64,000 nucleotides of DNA from contig NC_066549.1 of NCBI RefSeq assembly GCF_024679095.1, positions 4,303,714 through 4,367,713 of the forward strand, given 5' to 3'. Under the pieces are notes generated by a model. That model saw only the letters and a program-made list of their open reading frames with translations, did not search any database and had not been told where the DNA came from. This DNA is from Eriocheir sinensis. Its lineage: Eukaryota; Arthropoda; Malacostraca; Decapoda; Varunidae. Position 1 is the first letter of the stretch. Each line of letters starts with the position of its first letter. This document shows positions 48,801 through 59,470 of the stretch, one piece after another. A program made the translations under genes and the position numbers.

Positions 48801-49570
48801 GCTTCCCCCAACAACCTGCCATCCTCCCTCACCCCTACCACACTCCCTCCTCTCACACCACTTGCACTGCTTCGCCTCGTTGGTCAATATCAGGGGGAGA
48901 CAAAGAGCCACGCTTAGGAGGGCCGGAGTATTAGGAAGCCCGCCCGCCAAGCTGTACCGTGCTGGCGTCTTGCCCCTCATGCGCCGCGCCATCACAGCCC
49001 CGCCGGGAGACATACATCACGCACACACACTTCCCTCATGCCCTCCTGGGACGACATGCTTCCTATTCCTACATGATGAATTACACACAGTCAAGCCTTG
49101 GCGTTTTCAATGCAGTGGTTAGAACATTCTGTTATCTATATAGGTCATTATTTGTTATAGACTGCAGTAGTTTCCTTTTAGATTTATACGGTCTGGGTGA
49201 TGTTAAAAAAATATCGATCCATTCATTTGTACATGTGTTTCGAAATCTTCGCAGTGGGTTTACAATACGTAAACTGGGGTGAGATAAGCCACCCACCGGC
49301 GACAAACACATTCAGCGCATAAAACAGAACACAAAGCCGACGTAAATGGGTTTATGAAGCTCCGTACCACTTAATGTTTATTTCCTTTCCTAAATCCAAA
49401 ATATTTTGTATTTATTTAGCAAAATTCTTTCAAAACGTGGAAGCATTACAAACAGAATGTGTCCATCGCCTCTAGAACTCTACAAAACACATGTGGAACA
49501 TTTATATCAACACTCAGCTTAAACAATCCGGGTTAAAGCTTCCTGTTCTGTCTTAAGACAAAAAGGTGGA
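48801..49570. other. unique DNA, no supported gene
   Basis: The tail of the stop-free minisatellite frame ends at 49122. A 107-codon plus frame (48959-49282) overlaps it; neither is recognised. Confidence 0.4.
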
Positions 49571-49572
49571 GG

Positions 49573-49672
<100 letters not shown>

Positions 49673-50046
49673 GTAATACATATAAGCTCACTATTCAGCG
49701 TTTCTTTCGGCGCATCCTCTCCTCAACGAGGCAGATATACCATGACATTAAAAAGATACTATTTTTATAAAGTAAAAATATAATCCTACAAGCCGTATGT
49801 CAGTGGAGTGTTGCAGGAGTGTGGAAATCCAGCTCGTGGAGTGCATGTTCGCGGAACGAGCGAGTTCGTTGATATTGTGTGTTTTGAAGTTTATGAAATG
49901 TTCTAGTCGTGTATTCATTGAAATAATGTTTGTGGAGTCTATATTTATGACAGCTTGCTGGAAAGTGTGCTTGAAGAGTTGAGTTGGCAGGAGTGTTGTA
50001 GAGTGCTGGATGCTGTGAAAGTGTGAGTACGGGTGTGTGGATGGGT

Positions 50047-50123
<77 letters not shown>

Positions 50124-50127
50124 CGCG
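50047..50127. repeat. (GT)n microsatellite
   Basis: GT run of about 36 units ending in ACGCGCGCGC. Confidence 0.97.
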
Positions 50128-50396
50128 CGCGAGCGGGTGCTCAAAGTGCATAAAGAAATTACGCTAAAAGTTGTAACAATGTTCATGGGAATAAAGTGGG
50201 AAAGCATGAATGTCTGTGATAAAAAGTGTATAAAAATAAGTGTTTGAGGTAAATTATCGAGAGTAAAAATGGTTCTGTGATAAATACTTTATGGGGAAAA
50301 TACAAGCGTCCGAAAAGCTCGTAGGGAGAGCACGTGTTCATGAAAGATGGTCTATGAATGTCGTGTGTATAAACAATAAGTAAAACTAATAACACC

Positions 50397-50588
50397 ATGG
50401 CTGAGGCGCTTCCTCCCAGCGAGCGGGTGGCGGGCGGGCGTCGGCCGTTCATCACCGCCGGGCTGATGGATGGCGGGGCCTCAGCGCTCCGCCCGGGGAG
50501 TGAGGCGTGCGGGGGCCGGCTATTGACTCCATCCCTCCCCCCCCCTCTCTCCAGCTGCTACGTTACACTGGCCGCCAAGTTATTTTAG
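50397..50588 (+). CDS. candidate first coding exon, CpG-rich
   Basis: After AT-rich DNA, ACACCATGG (50393-50401) gives a good start context, and the frame opens with MAEALPPSERVAGGRRPFI. Its first 38 codons have high G/C at third positions (GCG, GTG, GGC, CTG, GCC, CGC), unlike surrounding DNA. CGGGGA then GTGAGGC at about 50501 is a plausible 5' splice site, so the coding exon may end after about 35 codons; otherwise the frame continues to 50588. Poly-C follows (50536-50545). The preceding 400 bp look like AT-rich 5' UTR. No family recognised; a CpG-rich promoter-proximal exon of a regulatory gene is one possibility. Confidence 0.35.
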   Translation: MAEALPPSERVAGGRRPFITAGLMDGGASALRPGSEACGGRLLTPSLPPPLSSCYVTLAAKLF

Positions 50589-51035
50589 TTAAGTGAGCCA
50601 ATAATGCAAGAGTTTCTAAAGTATAGTCAAATACAGAATAAAAAGTGCAATATGAACAATTTTATCGATTTTATATATTATCGTCTTTTGTATTTTCATT
50701 TATCAGTTTTTTTTTTTTTTACTTTTCCATTTCCTGGGTATAAAATCTTAAATACAGAATGAAAATAAAAAAGTGCGAAAAATCTTATTCATTTTTTTAT
50801 GTATCAGATAATTGTCTTTTTATATTCTCATTTTTCGCTATTTTTTCACCTTTTCATTTTCGGTGTATTAAATTTTCTTTACATCGAAAATTAAAACAGC
50901 GAGAATAGTGAACGTAAATCCTTCTCGGTAAAGCTCGCGTCCTGAACCATTTACCTGTGAGCGAATAATGCAACAGCGAAGCAACAATTTATTATTAAGG
51001 AAAGCTTCGCCGATAAAAAAAAAAGTCGTAAGCAT
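50589..51035. other. AT-rich unique DNA
   Basis: Contains an imperfect duplication (50700-50880) of TTTTTATGTATCAG/TTTATCAGTTTTT and CTTTTCATTT blocks, but no coding signal. Confidence 0.4.
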
Positions 51036-51037
51036 TG

Positions 51038-51039
<2 letters not shown>

Positions 51040-51104
<65 letters not shown>

Positions 51105-51123
51105 GTGTGTGTGAGTGTGTGTT
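51040..51123. repeat. (GT)n microsatellite
   Basis: GT run with one GCGT and one GAGT interruption. Confidence 0.97.
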
Positions 51124-51410
51124 TCACCTTCCCGTCCCTTCACCTCCTCTCACCTTTCTCCTTCTTTCCCCTCCCCTCTCATTTACCTTCCCGTCTCTTC
51201 ATCTAACCGTTCCCCTCTCGTTCCCTAACATCACCTTTCCCCTCCCGTCCCCTTACACTACTCCACCGTCCCATCCCCTAACAGCCTAACCTCACCTTTC
51301 CCTCTAGTTCCCTTATCTTACTTCGCCGTTCGCTTATTGTCTCCTTACCTCACCGAAACCGTCCCGTCTCCTAACCTGTCCCCTCCCATTCCTTCACTTC
51401 TCGTCACAAC
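51124..51410. repeat. CCTTCACCTC-type pyrimidine-rich tandem DNA
   Basis: Loosely repeated CACCTTTCCC, CTCCCGTCCC and TTCCCTAACA motifs over about 290 bp with a period near 40-45 bp. Confidence 0.6.
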
Positions 51411-51418
51411 ATGAGCCC

Positions 51419-51491
51419 CGCCAGACTCTCGCGTATAACTTGCCGTTTCTTCCGCCTCCGTAACAAAACTTCCTCAGTCTTATCGCAAAAA
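51419..51491 (+). repeat. dispersed repeat E, part 1 (copy 2)
   Basis: Aligns with 2898-2967 (ACTTGC, TTCCGCC, CTCAG, CTTATCGCAAAAA). An 84-codon frame starting at 51411 crosses it and then becomes Lys/Glu/Arg-rich low complexity. Confidence 0.65.
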
Positions 51492-51717
51492 GTGAAAGCA
51501 GGAAGAGGGATGAAAAGTGAAGAAAGGAAGAGGGGAAATAACAAAGAAAACAAAAGGGAAAAAATATATGAGGGTATGAGAGAAAATGGATCGGAAAGGA
51601 GAGGAGAGATAAGGAACAGAGAACTAATGAAAGTGGTAATGGAAGACAAGGAGATTGAAGGATAAAGGAGATAAAGGGAAGTGACAGTGGTGACAGTGGA
51701 AGAAAAGAAAAAATTTT

Positions 51718-51830
51718 TTTTTTACCTGAATAACTTGTTCAGATACCCCGTTTATAGTTCATTCAGCTGATATTATTGACCTTGCTGCCGGCGTGGCCAT
51801 CTTTCCCCCTCCCGTCCCCAGACCCCCTCG
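51718..51830 (+). repeat. dispersed repeat E, part 2 (copy 2)
   Basis: Aligns with 5096-5200. Here parts 1 and 2 are only about 230 bp apart, which is probably the less disrupted arrangement. Confidence 0.6.
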
Positions 51831-52196
51831 TCATGTCCACACACCCGTCATGCCACTGTTACTACCGACACTCAAAACACCTCTTACAACTGTCACCATA
51901 ATATTAACAAACAGTACAACTACACCATGGCGAACGGACCTATACACGAAGTTAACAATGTAATGATTTACACAGATGTGTCTTAAGATGAAGTACGCAA
52001 AAATACAGTTGCATTTAGAGGAAGAATGGGAAATGCTTCACCAATAAAGGGAAGTAATCGAATTAATGAAATAAGACATATTCAATATGCCAAATGAAAA
52101 AGATATTTTTAAAATGAGATGACAAATGATTCCAAGAGATATAATCAACTGCAAAGACATACTATAATGCACAACCTGTAAAATGGTGAGAACACT

Positions 52197-53020
52197 GACC
52201 TTGCTTCTGTCGATGATGCAATAATCCTTGCGGAGTCACTAAAGAATCTGATGATGGCTCTCGCGGCACTGCACGGGGAGGCGTAGCCTTTGGTACTTCA
52301 TGTCTTCATGTCTTCATGACTTTTAGTCTCTTGGGCGAAGACCAAGGTACAGGTGTTTAGAGACTTGCTAGATGAAACAGTACCGTCTGTTCATGTGTAG
52401 TGAGGACATTGATATCTTGGAATGTATCACATATCTTGGTAGCGTGAATAAGTATAACGGCGGGTCTCGTTAAAAAGTCTTAGGGCCGACTGGCTTGGCC
52501 CACGGCGTTATGGACTCGCTCAGCACGAGTATATGGCGTTGCCGATACCATTCACGTGCAGGGGGATAAATATCCGAATCTTCAAGTCGTTTGTGCTCCC
52601 TGTCTTACTCTACGGCTCTGATACACTGACAACGAATAGTGACTTAAGGCGGTGATGCCTCTAATAAACGTATACGCAGAATCAAGGAATATCGCGTTTA
52701 TGACTTAAATGTCAAACCGGCAATTACTCCATGAATCTGATTCGAGGTCTATTACCCGCATAGTTCGTGAACCCCAACTCTGGCGAAACGGGCATATGGC
52801 ACGCTACCCAGAAGCCGACCCTGCCCACCCGAGTCAGTCCTGAGTGGAGGAAGCCAAGGAGACGCCCAGAGTTTGTGGCCTGAGCTTGTTGATAGATCCT
52901 ACCGTGAGGTACTCAGATTGGGATGGGGGACTGCAGAAAGACTTCCCCTGACGAACTCCTGGGGTTGGAGTCTTAACGAGGGAGAGGCGAGGCGAGGCGC
53001 CCCATGCCCAATATTAATTA
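52197..53020 (+). pseudogene. eroded LINE reverse-transcriptase relic
   Basis: Pieces of one protein can be followed in order across three frames. GACCTTGCTTCTGTCGATGA reads LASVDD where the catalytic F/Y-A-D-D should be. It is followed by AIILAESLKNL, WAKTKVQVFRDLLDE (about 52335), VMDSLSTSIWR (about 52510), KIRIFKSFVLPVLLYGS (about 52570), GHMARYPEADPAH (about 52792) and VDRSYREVL (about 52885). This is the end of the palm domain and the long C-terminal region of a non-LTR retrotransposon common in arthropods, distinct from families A and CR1. At least three in-frame stops and several indels show it is ancient. No poly(A) is retained. Confidence 0.8.
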
Positions 53021-53285
53021 AATGATGAGAAAACAGTGTCTACGAAGACTCAATATGTGGGAGGCAAACCTGAGATTTGCATACGGTGACTGAGGAGCTG
53101 AATCGTTTTTAAGTTACATACGTATCATTTTTCAAGAAAACTGAAAACCATTTTAACGTGATCTTCAATTAGTGGATTTGACTGAATTAATTACTTGCTA
53201 TTTAAAACTGCCGGCGTGCAACTTCTAGCTGCGTCATGAGGGCAATGGGACACAAACACCCCGCAACAACAAGCACTGTACTCAC

Positions 53286-53384
53286 CGACAACCCCAAGCA
53301 CTGCGTCCCCGTCAAAGCTCCTCGCCGGGGCAATCGTGCGTTTCCTGCACTGCCACGTGGAGGAAGCCGCTCGCTACTGGTAAT
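53286..53384 (-). CDS. candidate 99-nt internal exon
   Basis: The strongest exon-like segment in the window. On the minus strand, TTTATTTCCTTTCAG precedes it and GTGAGTACAG follows it, both near consensus. The length, 99 nt, is a multiple of three. The phase-0 frame is open throughout (33 codons, starting ITSSERLPPRGS). The second frame gives LPVASGFLHVAVQETHDC before a stop near the end; the third stops at once. GC content is higher than the flanks. No family recognised, so it may be coding or an untranslated exon. Confidence 0.45.
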
Positions 53385-54083
53385 CTGAAAGGAAATAAAG
53401 TTTTTTTCAGCAACATCATTTATCACATGCCCTATTTCTCGCATTGCATCTTAAAATTTCCAATAACAACAATGTGTGTTCCACCATGAAGTGAACTAAG
53501 CCTTCTCGTCGTGGCCTGATTAGCAGTTGCTGTAAGTCGACGGAATAGAAGGAACGACATCAAAATATAGAGTCGTCTTATAATCATTTGGAGTTCTGAT
53601 GTATGTGCTTGAGTTGTGGTCCTGTAAGACTGCTGTGACTTTTTGGGCGCCTTCTCGTAAAGTAGAGCAAAGACGGAAAAATATATTGACAGTAATGATC
53701 ATCTACTAATAATTATTGGTCTTGTAGAGTAACAGCCAGCCTTCCTACCAGACACAACGCCATCCAGCACGGCAAAAACTCACCCGACAACAACGAGACG
53801 CCGCTCTATTCTCCAGCCATTAATAATAATTTGTCGTGGCTCAAGCACATCCTAATGCGTCTTCATAAGGAAAACGAAGAGAGATTCACTGCCTCATGCC
53901 CCGCGCCGCCCACCAACGAGACAACCACGAGCGTCCATTCAGTGACTCGATACATAATGACGCTGCCCCGAACACCCGCCGCCTGTGTGTGCCAATGTGT
54001 CTCTGCAGCTCCAAAAGTATCTATCTATATCTATATATCTATATCTATCTGTCTGTCTTCCCGTTCCTTCACCTTGGGAGGGC

Positions 54084-54084
<1 letters not shown>

Positions 54085-54121
<37 letters not shown>
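54085..54121. repeat. (CA)n microsatellite
   Basis: CA run of 18 units, preceded by a TATC-type tetranucleotide stretch at 54018-54056. Confidence 0.97.
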
Positions 54122-54123
<2 letters not shown>

Positions 54124-54181
54124 GAGAGGCGCTGGCGGCGGCACAGACGGCGAGATGCAAATGTCCTCTGAGGCAGCGGTA

Positions 54182-54186
<5 letters not shown>
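54122..54186 (+). repeat. dispersed repeat D (copy 1)
   Basis: Nearly identical in order to 59174-59240: GAGAGG, GCGGCGGCACAGACGG, GAG, TCCTCTGAGGCAGCGGTA. It is sandwiched between a CA and a GT tract and ends in AGTGTG. The origin of the 65-bp element is unknown. Confidence 0.8.

Positions 54187-54258
<72 letters not shown>
54184..54258. repeat. (GT)n microsatellite
   Basis: GT run of about 36 units. Confidence 0.97.
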
Positions 54259-54261
<3 letters not shown>

Positions 54262-55020
54262 AATAAAATAAATAATAAATTGCCCAAAGTAAAATATCTA
54301 CAAAAATGAAATAAATTGTTTTACTAAAATATCAAATTTTCCGATTCTTTTTCGGAGCTGTGGTGTGCCAACCCACTATTTGAATTTTACAACCACACTC
54401 ATCACCAACGTAAATGTCACAGGACTTATAAATGTGTGACTTCGACGGGCCGCGCTTAAAGCCGCCCGGCTGCTGCCTGGAGGCGGAGGGGCGTGGCGGC
54501 GGGGCGCTGGCGGAGACTTTTCCCACAAACTTAACTCAAAAGTTTTGTTAATATGAAGCACTGTCTTATATATCTCATTTTAAAAACATTACCCAGGATA
54601 AGTAGCTCATGATTTATTTCTGAGTCATAATGCAAGACTTTTTACTCGAAACTAAAACAACAACAAAAAAAAAACATGCATTTTACCGAGACATTTCATC
54701 TCTGCATCATAAAATATTACAACGTCAGCCTTCCGTGCCTAAAGACAACAATGAAAAAGCATCATTCATGAAGCACTTGAGCCACAAGGAGACTGAGAAG
54801 GAATCGGAATCTAAGAATCAAGGTCTGACTCTCCGGCGGAAAGGTCAAGTTTAAATATGTGTATAAGACAGAACAGAGCTTCCAAAGGCTGCACGGCCCA
54901 CTCCCTCACTGCATCCCGCAAAACACCACCACATAAGATCAAGTTCCCTACACCTAGATAAGTATGCTCTTGAGAAGCTGCACAGGGACTACCACACACG
55001 TTCATTATAACAATCACACA

Positions 55021-55170
55021 TTTTTTTTTTACATCAGAGGACACGGTTCAAGGGCAATAAAAAGAGTACCAAAAAAGCTCGCTACTCGCCACTCCTATAA
55101 AAGTAAAGAGTAGCCAAAAAAGAAGTCAATTTCGGGTGGAGAGGTGTCCTGATACACTCTTCTTCTTCAC
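55021..55170 (-). mobile_element. LINE family A 3' end
   Basis: Plus strand reads a T run, TACATCAGAGGACACGG, TTCAAGGGC, AAAAAGCTCGCTACTCGC, AAGTCAATTTCGGGTGGAG and AGGTGTCCTGATAC, the reverse complement of the family 3' UTR and final codons. 5'-truncated. Confidence 0.85.
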
Positions 55171-55970
55171 CCCAAATATGTTTCCCCTCATATTCATGTG
55201 CTAAGATAGGGCGTAAGGGGCACTAACGCGACTTGTGCTATACCAACACCTCCACCCAAACCTTCCATAAATGCAACACTGGACCTTGCTGCGTGTGACT
55301 CTCGAAAATGTTATGAGAAAGACAAGCTGGGCACTGACAACGTGAAGAAAGGTGATCTGTCTCTGGTGTCGCAATAAAACTTGTCATTAGTGCCAAAGTT
55401 CAATAGCGAGGAGACCCTATCGGTGGAGAACATGTCGAGAGAGAGTGTGCGTTGAATACTTGTTTACTTCCCCAGCCATGAAAAAAAAAAAACATCAGAA
55501 CTAACGCCATCATTTCACCATTACTACTCCACAGATGTCTGTTGCGTCTTCACTAAACTTCGCTACAAACAATTAGTTCCGCTGATTACAACATCTTAAA
55601 CATTTCCCTCCTATTTCCGCCTCCAATTATAATTATTCATCGTATATCACTCGTTGAACCTACAATTCCTCTTTCACCAACAAGCGCCTGATAAACACCT
55701 TTGCGGCCACACCTCTAAGCTCCCAAACACATGGAGGGGCGGCGTGCGTGCGTGCCTCGGCCCGTGTTTTGTTCTCATTACTCCGCGACGGGCAGGAGGG
55801 GAGAGTGTCTGCTGGATCAGGGGGAGCTACGAGGCGGTAATCATACAATAGCACTCGCAGCACAGCAAAGGCACCCCACGCAAGTTTATGAACTGCCTGC
55901 TTCATCTAAATGTAAATTACGATGCTTTGAATATTTGCCTTAAAAGAATTGTCGTATGATTGTTATAACG
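55171..55970. other. unique DNA, no supported gene
   Basis: Opposing frames at 55654-55905 in a GC-rich patch overlap each other and are not recognised. Confidence 0.4.

Positions 55971-55972
<2 letters not shown>

Positions 55973-56024
<52 letters not shown>
55973..56024. repeat. (GT)n microsatellite
   Basis: GT run of about 25 units. Confidence 0.97.
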
Positions 56025-56025
<1 letters not shown>

Positions 56026-56214
56026 GCATTAGTAGTCTCAGTCTGCGTTGCACGGATGTCTTTTCCTACCAGTGAGCTCATACATTTTCTACATACATCT
56101 GTACAGCTTTCTCGACGTCATAAATTTAATCAGACTTTCAGGCTTTTGAAAGTGATGCATACTGATGTGAACAGGAGCTGAGGTTGACTCCCAATGGATG
56201 GATACATGTCGTGA

Positions 56215-56325
56215 ACTATCTTTTTCCAGGCTGTCTCCCCCACCCCCGGCCTCGAACCTCCAACACACAATGGCCAGTTTTTGTCCTGACCACCTGAAGA
56301 CGACGATGCGACTTACACAATGAAA
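56215..56325 (-). mobile_element. possible tRNA-derived SINE head
   Basis: On the minus strand GTCTTCAGGTGGTCAGGAC resembles an A box, and about 30 bp later GGAGGTTCGAGGCC matches the B box except at one end. A G/C-rich stretch and GACAGCCTGG follow. Without further copies in the window this stays tentative. Confidence 0.4.
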
Positions 56326-56599
56326 TATGGTTAAAGTTGAATAGTTAAGACCTGCAGATTCAATAACACATTACATATCAGTACATTACAGAAGTTAAAA
56401 TCACCCTCAACTACTACAACTACGTCATATTCGCATGGACATGGTGGTGAAGCAACAAGCAACCCTTTTATGCTGATCCAGAGCCCGATGTGTATACGTT
56501 TGTTTGTTCGTTGCTGTTGTGAGCTGCTCCCCAGAAAGGCCACGACCTCTTTCCGTTACATTCCGTTACAGTCACTATGAACTCTTAACATAGTAAGTA

Positions 56600-56827
56600 T
56601 TAACCCGGTAGCTGCGGGGATCATGTTTCTTAAAGGCCCTTCCCTCTAAGCGAGAATAATTAGAAAAAATCATCACTCACGCAGACCATTTCATAATATA
56701 TATCAGCGTATTTGTGATCAACTTATCCATCATCTGTTTTTTGGGGGTTTATATAATGGCAAAAATCTGGCCCGTCGCTGGTACACGGTAAAGCCACAAA
56801 CTTGGCCCGTCGCTGCTACCAGGTTAA
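56600..56827. mobile_element. 228-bp piggyBac-type MITE
   Basis: The ends are TTAA followed by CCCGGTAGCTGCGG on the left and, read inward from the right, TTAA followed by CCTGGTAGCAGCGACGGG. The inverted repeats match at about 16 of 18 positions. TTAA plus a CC-starting terminus is the piggyBac hallmark. Near the right end the terminal sequence is duplicated in tandem: GGCCCGTCGCTGGTACACGG and GGCCCGTCGCTGCTACCAGG lie about 41 bp apart. No transposase is encoded. Confidence 0.75.
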
Positions 56828-57101
56828 GTCCCTTTCTGAACGGAGACTCACGTACGGCAACGAGGCAACAACTGTTTCAATCAACCCTGAAACTCCGAAC
56901 TCTTGAAATGACACTGCATTGGAGCATTACCTAAGTATTCAGTCCTTAATATAATGCTTCAGCTTTCTATAGATTGGAGCTTTGTGAAAATGATTAGTGC
57001 TACTCGCTAACACGTACTTAAGGGGGCAATGAAATAAAGTGATTATTACACTTATGAAATTCGCTAACTTAAAATCATTGCCAGATATCATCAGTAATTA
57101 T

Positions 57102-57213
<112 letters not shown>

Positions 57214-57337
57214 ATTTAAGTCGTTATAAGCAGTTGTTCCCTCGCTATATATTCACCGTAATAAGCACGACTCAGCAACTAAATTCACAATCCACTATTA
57301 GTTTACAGTTAAAGAGGGAGGCACCATGGGACAAAAC

Positions 57338-57465
57338 ATGACAAAAAAAAAAAAAATTCGCTGCTCCTGCAAAAACTTGGCATGCATGTAAAAATAAAAG
57401 CGACTCTCCGTTTATCCGCGTAAGGTGTCATGATGCCTCCGTCTTTCAAGCATTTAAATTCGAGG
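57338..57465 (-). mobile_element. decayed LINE family A 3' end
   Basis: An A run and TTCGCTGCTCCTGCAAAAA (plus strand) correspond to the family 3' UTR. On the minus strand FKCLKDGGIMTPYADK stands where YDLNSFKRGVSRHLS is expected. Considerable divergence and a lost terminal segment. Confidence 0.5.
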
Positions 57466-57832
57466 AGGGAGAAAATATGCAAAACTAAATATAGGAACAG
57501 GCTGCGGGTGACCATTACAGGCACTTCTCATATCACTTTTATATCACCGTACTTTGATTACACTCGCATTGCCAGGATCCTAATCGCAAATAGGTTACAA
57601 TAACAATAAAGAGTAAAAAGCCTTGTCGATAAGGATAAGGAACAGAGCGTCTGGTCCTACATATAAGGTGAACACTGAGACGAGGTATACACAAACAGAA
57701 AGGGTTAAGCGCCATGACGACCATTCAGCTTGATACTTCCTTGGGCAATTCACCGCTTAGCTTCACACATTTCATATCCCTAAATAGGTGGTCACGATTA
57801 TGCTGATTTCATGACACATCAGATTGGCTTAC

Positions 57833-57945
57833 CTGTCACTGTCGACACTCGCAAATCGCCACTCCGTCCTTGGCCACAGTTCACTCGCCACAGACACCAA
57901 CACACGCACACTCCTGTTGGTCGCTGGAGAGTGGAGGCAACAATG
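57833..57945 (-). other. candidate transcribed exon with strong donor
   Basis: On the minus strand the segment ends GTCGACAGTGACAG followed by GTAAGCC, an excellent 5' splice site after position 57833. Upstream lies GC-moderate, non-repetitive DNA (GACCAACAGGAGTGTGCG, then GGCCAAGGACGGAGTGGC). No convincing acceptor precedes it, which would suit a first exon. The left limit given is a guess. A frame starting MSDPSCLRKSTPRIARF (58028) reads through it but is unremarkable. Confidence 0.3.
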
Positions 57946-58277
57946 GAACATGGGGTACCTCTGGCGTAAAATAAAAGAAAACGGGCGATTCTAGGGGTTG
58001 ACTTACGTAAACAAGATGGGTCAGACAAGGCACGTAACGAAGAAGTTTAATGAGAAAATATGATAGTGATGACTGGTGGACTTGGGTTGATTAAATGTGA
58101 AGAAAGATCGTTATATCCTTTTTTTCCTAAAGATATCAATTGTGGAAGATGATTTCACACATTGCCTGTATCCATCTCACGCCCCCGCCCACCCACCACA
58201 CCCGTTTGGCAGTGCAGTCTATTTTCTACTTTGTCACAAATTTAAACAGTAGGGTGAGCATTGCAAAACAAGGGTCT

Positions 58278-58428
58278 CTTTTTTTTTAACAACAAGGGGG
58301 GCAGCTCAAGCGCAAAAAACAAATACAAAAAAAAAATCCCGCTAGACGCTACCTCGATAAAAGAAAAGAGAATAAGTAGACAGAAGACAGGTCAGTTTCG
58401 GAAGAAGGGGCGTCTTAATACTCTGGTA
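58278..58428 (-). mobile_element. LINE family A 3' end
   Basis: Plus strand: T run, AACAACAAGGGGGGCAGC, TCAAGCGC, A runs, AATCCCGCTAGACGCTACC, GGTCAGTTTCGGAAG and GGCGTCTTAATACTC. Reverse complement of the family 3' end; 5'-truncated. Confidence 0.85.
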
Positions 58429-58853
58429 AGCTGGAGGTTTTAGCGAACATATAAATCACTTAAAGTTGCTCGATTCGTTTCATATAAAGCAAGGAGTGCA
58501 GACTTTGTTCTCGATCATTTCACAAGGCGACATGAAAGGAAGGGATACTAATTGAACCCACAAGATTACTACATCACACCTGAGACTCCTTTCAGGCAAA
58601 CCAGGAAGTCTTACACAATAGAACAGAGAAACAATATCTGGCCAAAATATTCCTTCTTTTAATCTTGTTGACGGTGACATCTCATTCACTCTCATCTCCG
58701 TGGAGGGTTAGGAGCAAATGGAGAGACTAGGAGTTCGAGGAAAAAAATCTAATGAAGAGCAATAAAGGGGTAGGAGGGGAGGGGGGGAGTATGGGAGCGT
58801 CGTACAAGGGAGATCTTATAATACTGAGAAAGGGGAGATCGGGAGAAGAAGAG

Positions 58854-58858
<5 letters not shown>

Positions 58859-58932
<74 letters not shown>
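58859..58932. repeat. (GA)n microsatellite in purine-rich DNA
   Basis: GA run of about 36 units; the 130 bp to its left are also almost all G and A. Confidence 0.97.
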
Positions 58933-58935
<3 letters not shown>

Positions 58936-59100
58936 TATGAAAAGTCAGACAAAAACCATTCATCTTTGATACGTGGTAGCGAGGCAACAGCATCTCATAT
59001 TCAAACCTCTGAGGACGAGGATACGACACGATTCGAGCGACCGTCATCCCTCTCTTCCTTATCCCCAGCGAACACGGTGTTGTTGGTTCCTAGTAAAGGG

Positions 59101-59122
59101 GAGGGGGGAGGGGGGGGGGGAA
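59101..59122. repeat. G-rich run
   Basis: Runs of 6 and 10 G separated by single A; quadruplex-prone. Confidence 0.85.
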
Positions 59123-59173
59123 ATAGACGCCGCCATGTGTCAAGTTTCATGGGACGACAGGACTTGGATGTCG

Positions 59174-59240
59174 GGAGAGGGGCAAGCGGCGGCACAGACG
59201 GTGAGGTGAAAAGGTCCTCTGAGGCAGCGGTAGTGATTGT
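59174..59240 (+). repeat. dispersed repeat D (copy 2)
   Basis: Matches 54122-54186 with about six substitutions; see that entry for shared blocks. The orientation is the same and the flanks differ. Confidence 0.8.
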
Positions 59241-59470
59241 GTGTTCCCGATGGCCGATGGGAAGGGAGATTCATCGCGTCTCGCCGCCTCTGAGGGTGTC
59301 CAGGGAGGGTAAGATTTGCGGCTCCTCAGATGATGTGACCGAACTGAGTGAAGGAGTTTGGATGGATATCTCCCACGGCGGCACGAAAGCGTTGGCGGCT
59401 GGGTTCTCCCGGGGCTCGAGGGAAGGAGAAAGGAGTCTGATCCAATAACGGAGGGAGGAAGAGCATATAG

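Noticed and set aside
47614..49122. 502-codon plus-strand open frame rich in Pro, His, Thr
   Set aside because: It runs through the 35-bp minisatellite, which has no stop codon in any forward frame. The unit is not a multiple of three, so the frame rotates through all registers, which a real protein repeat would not do.
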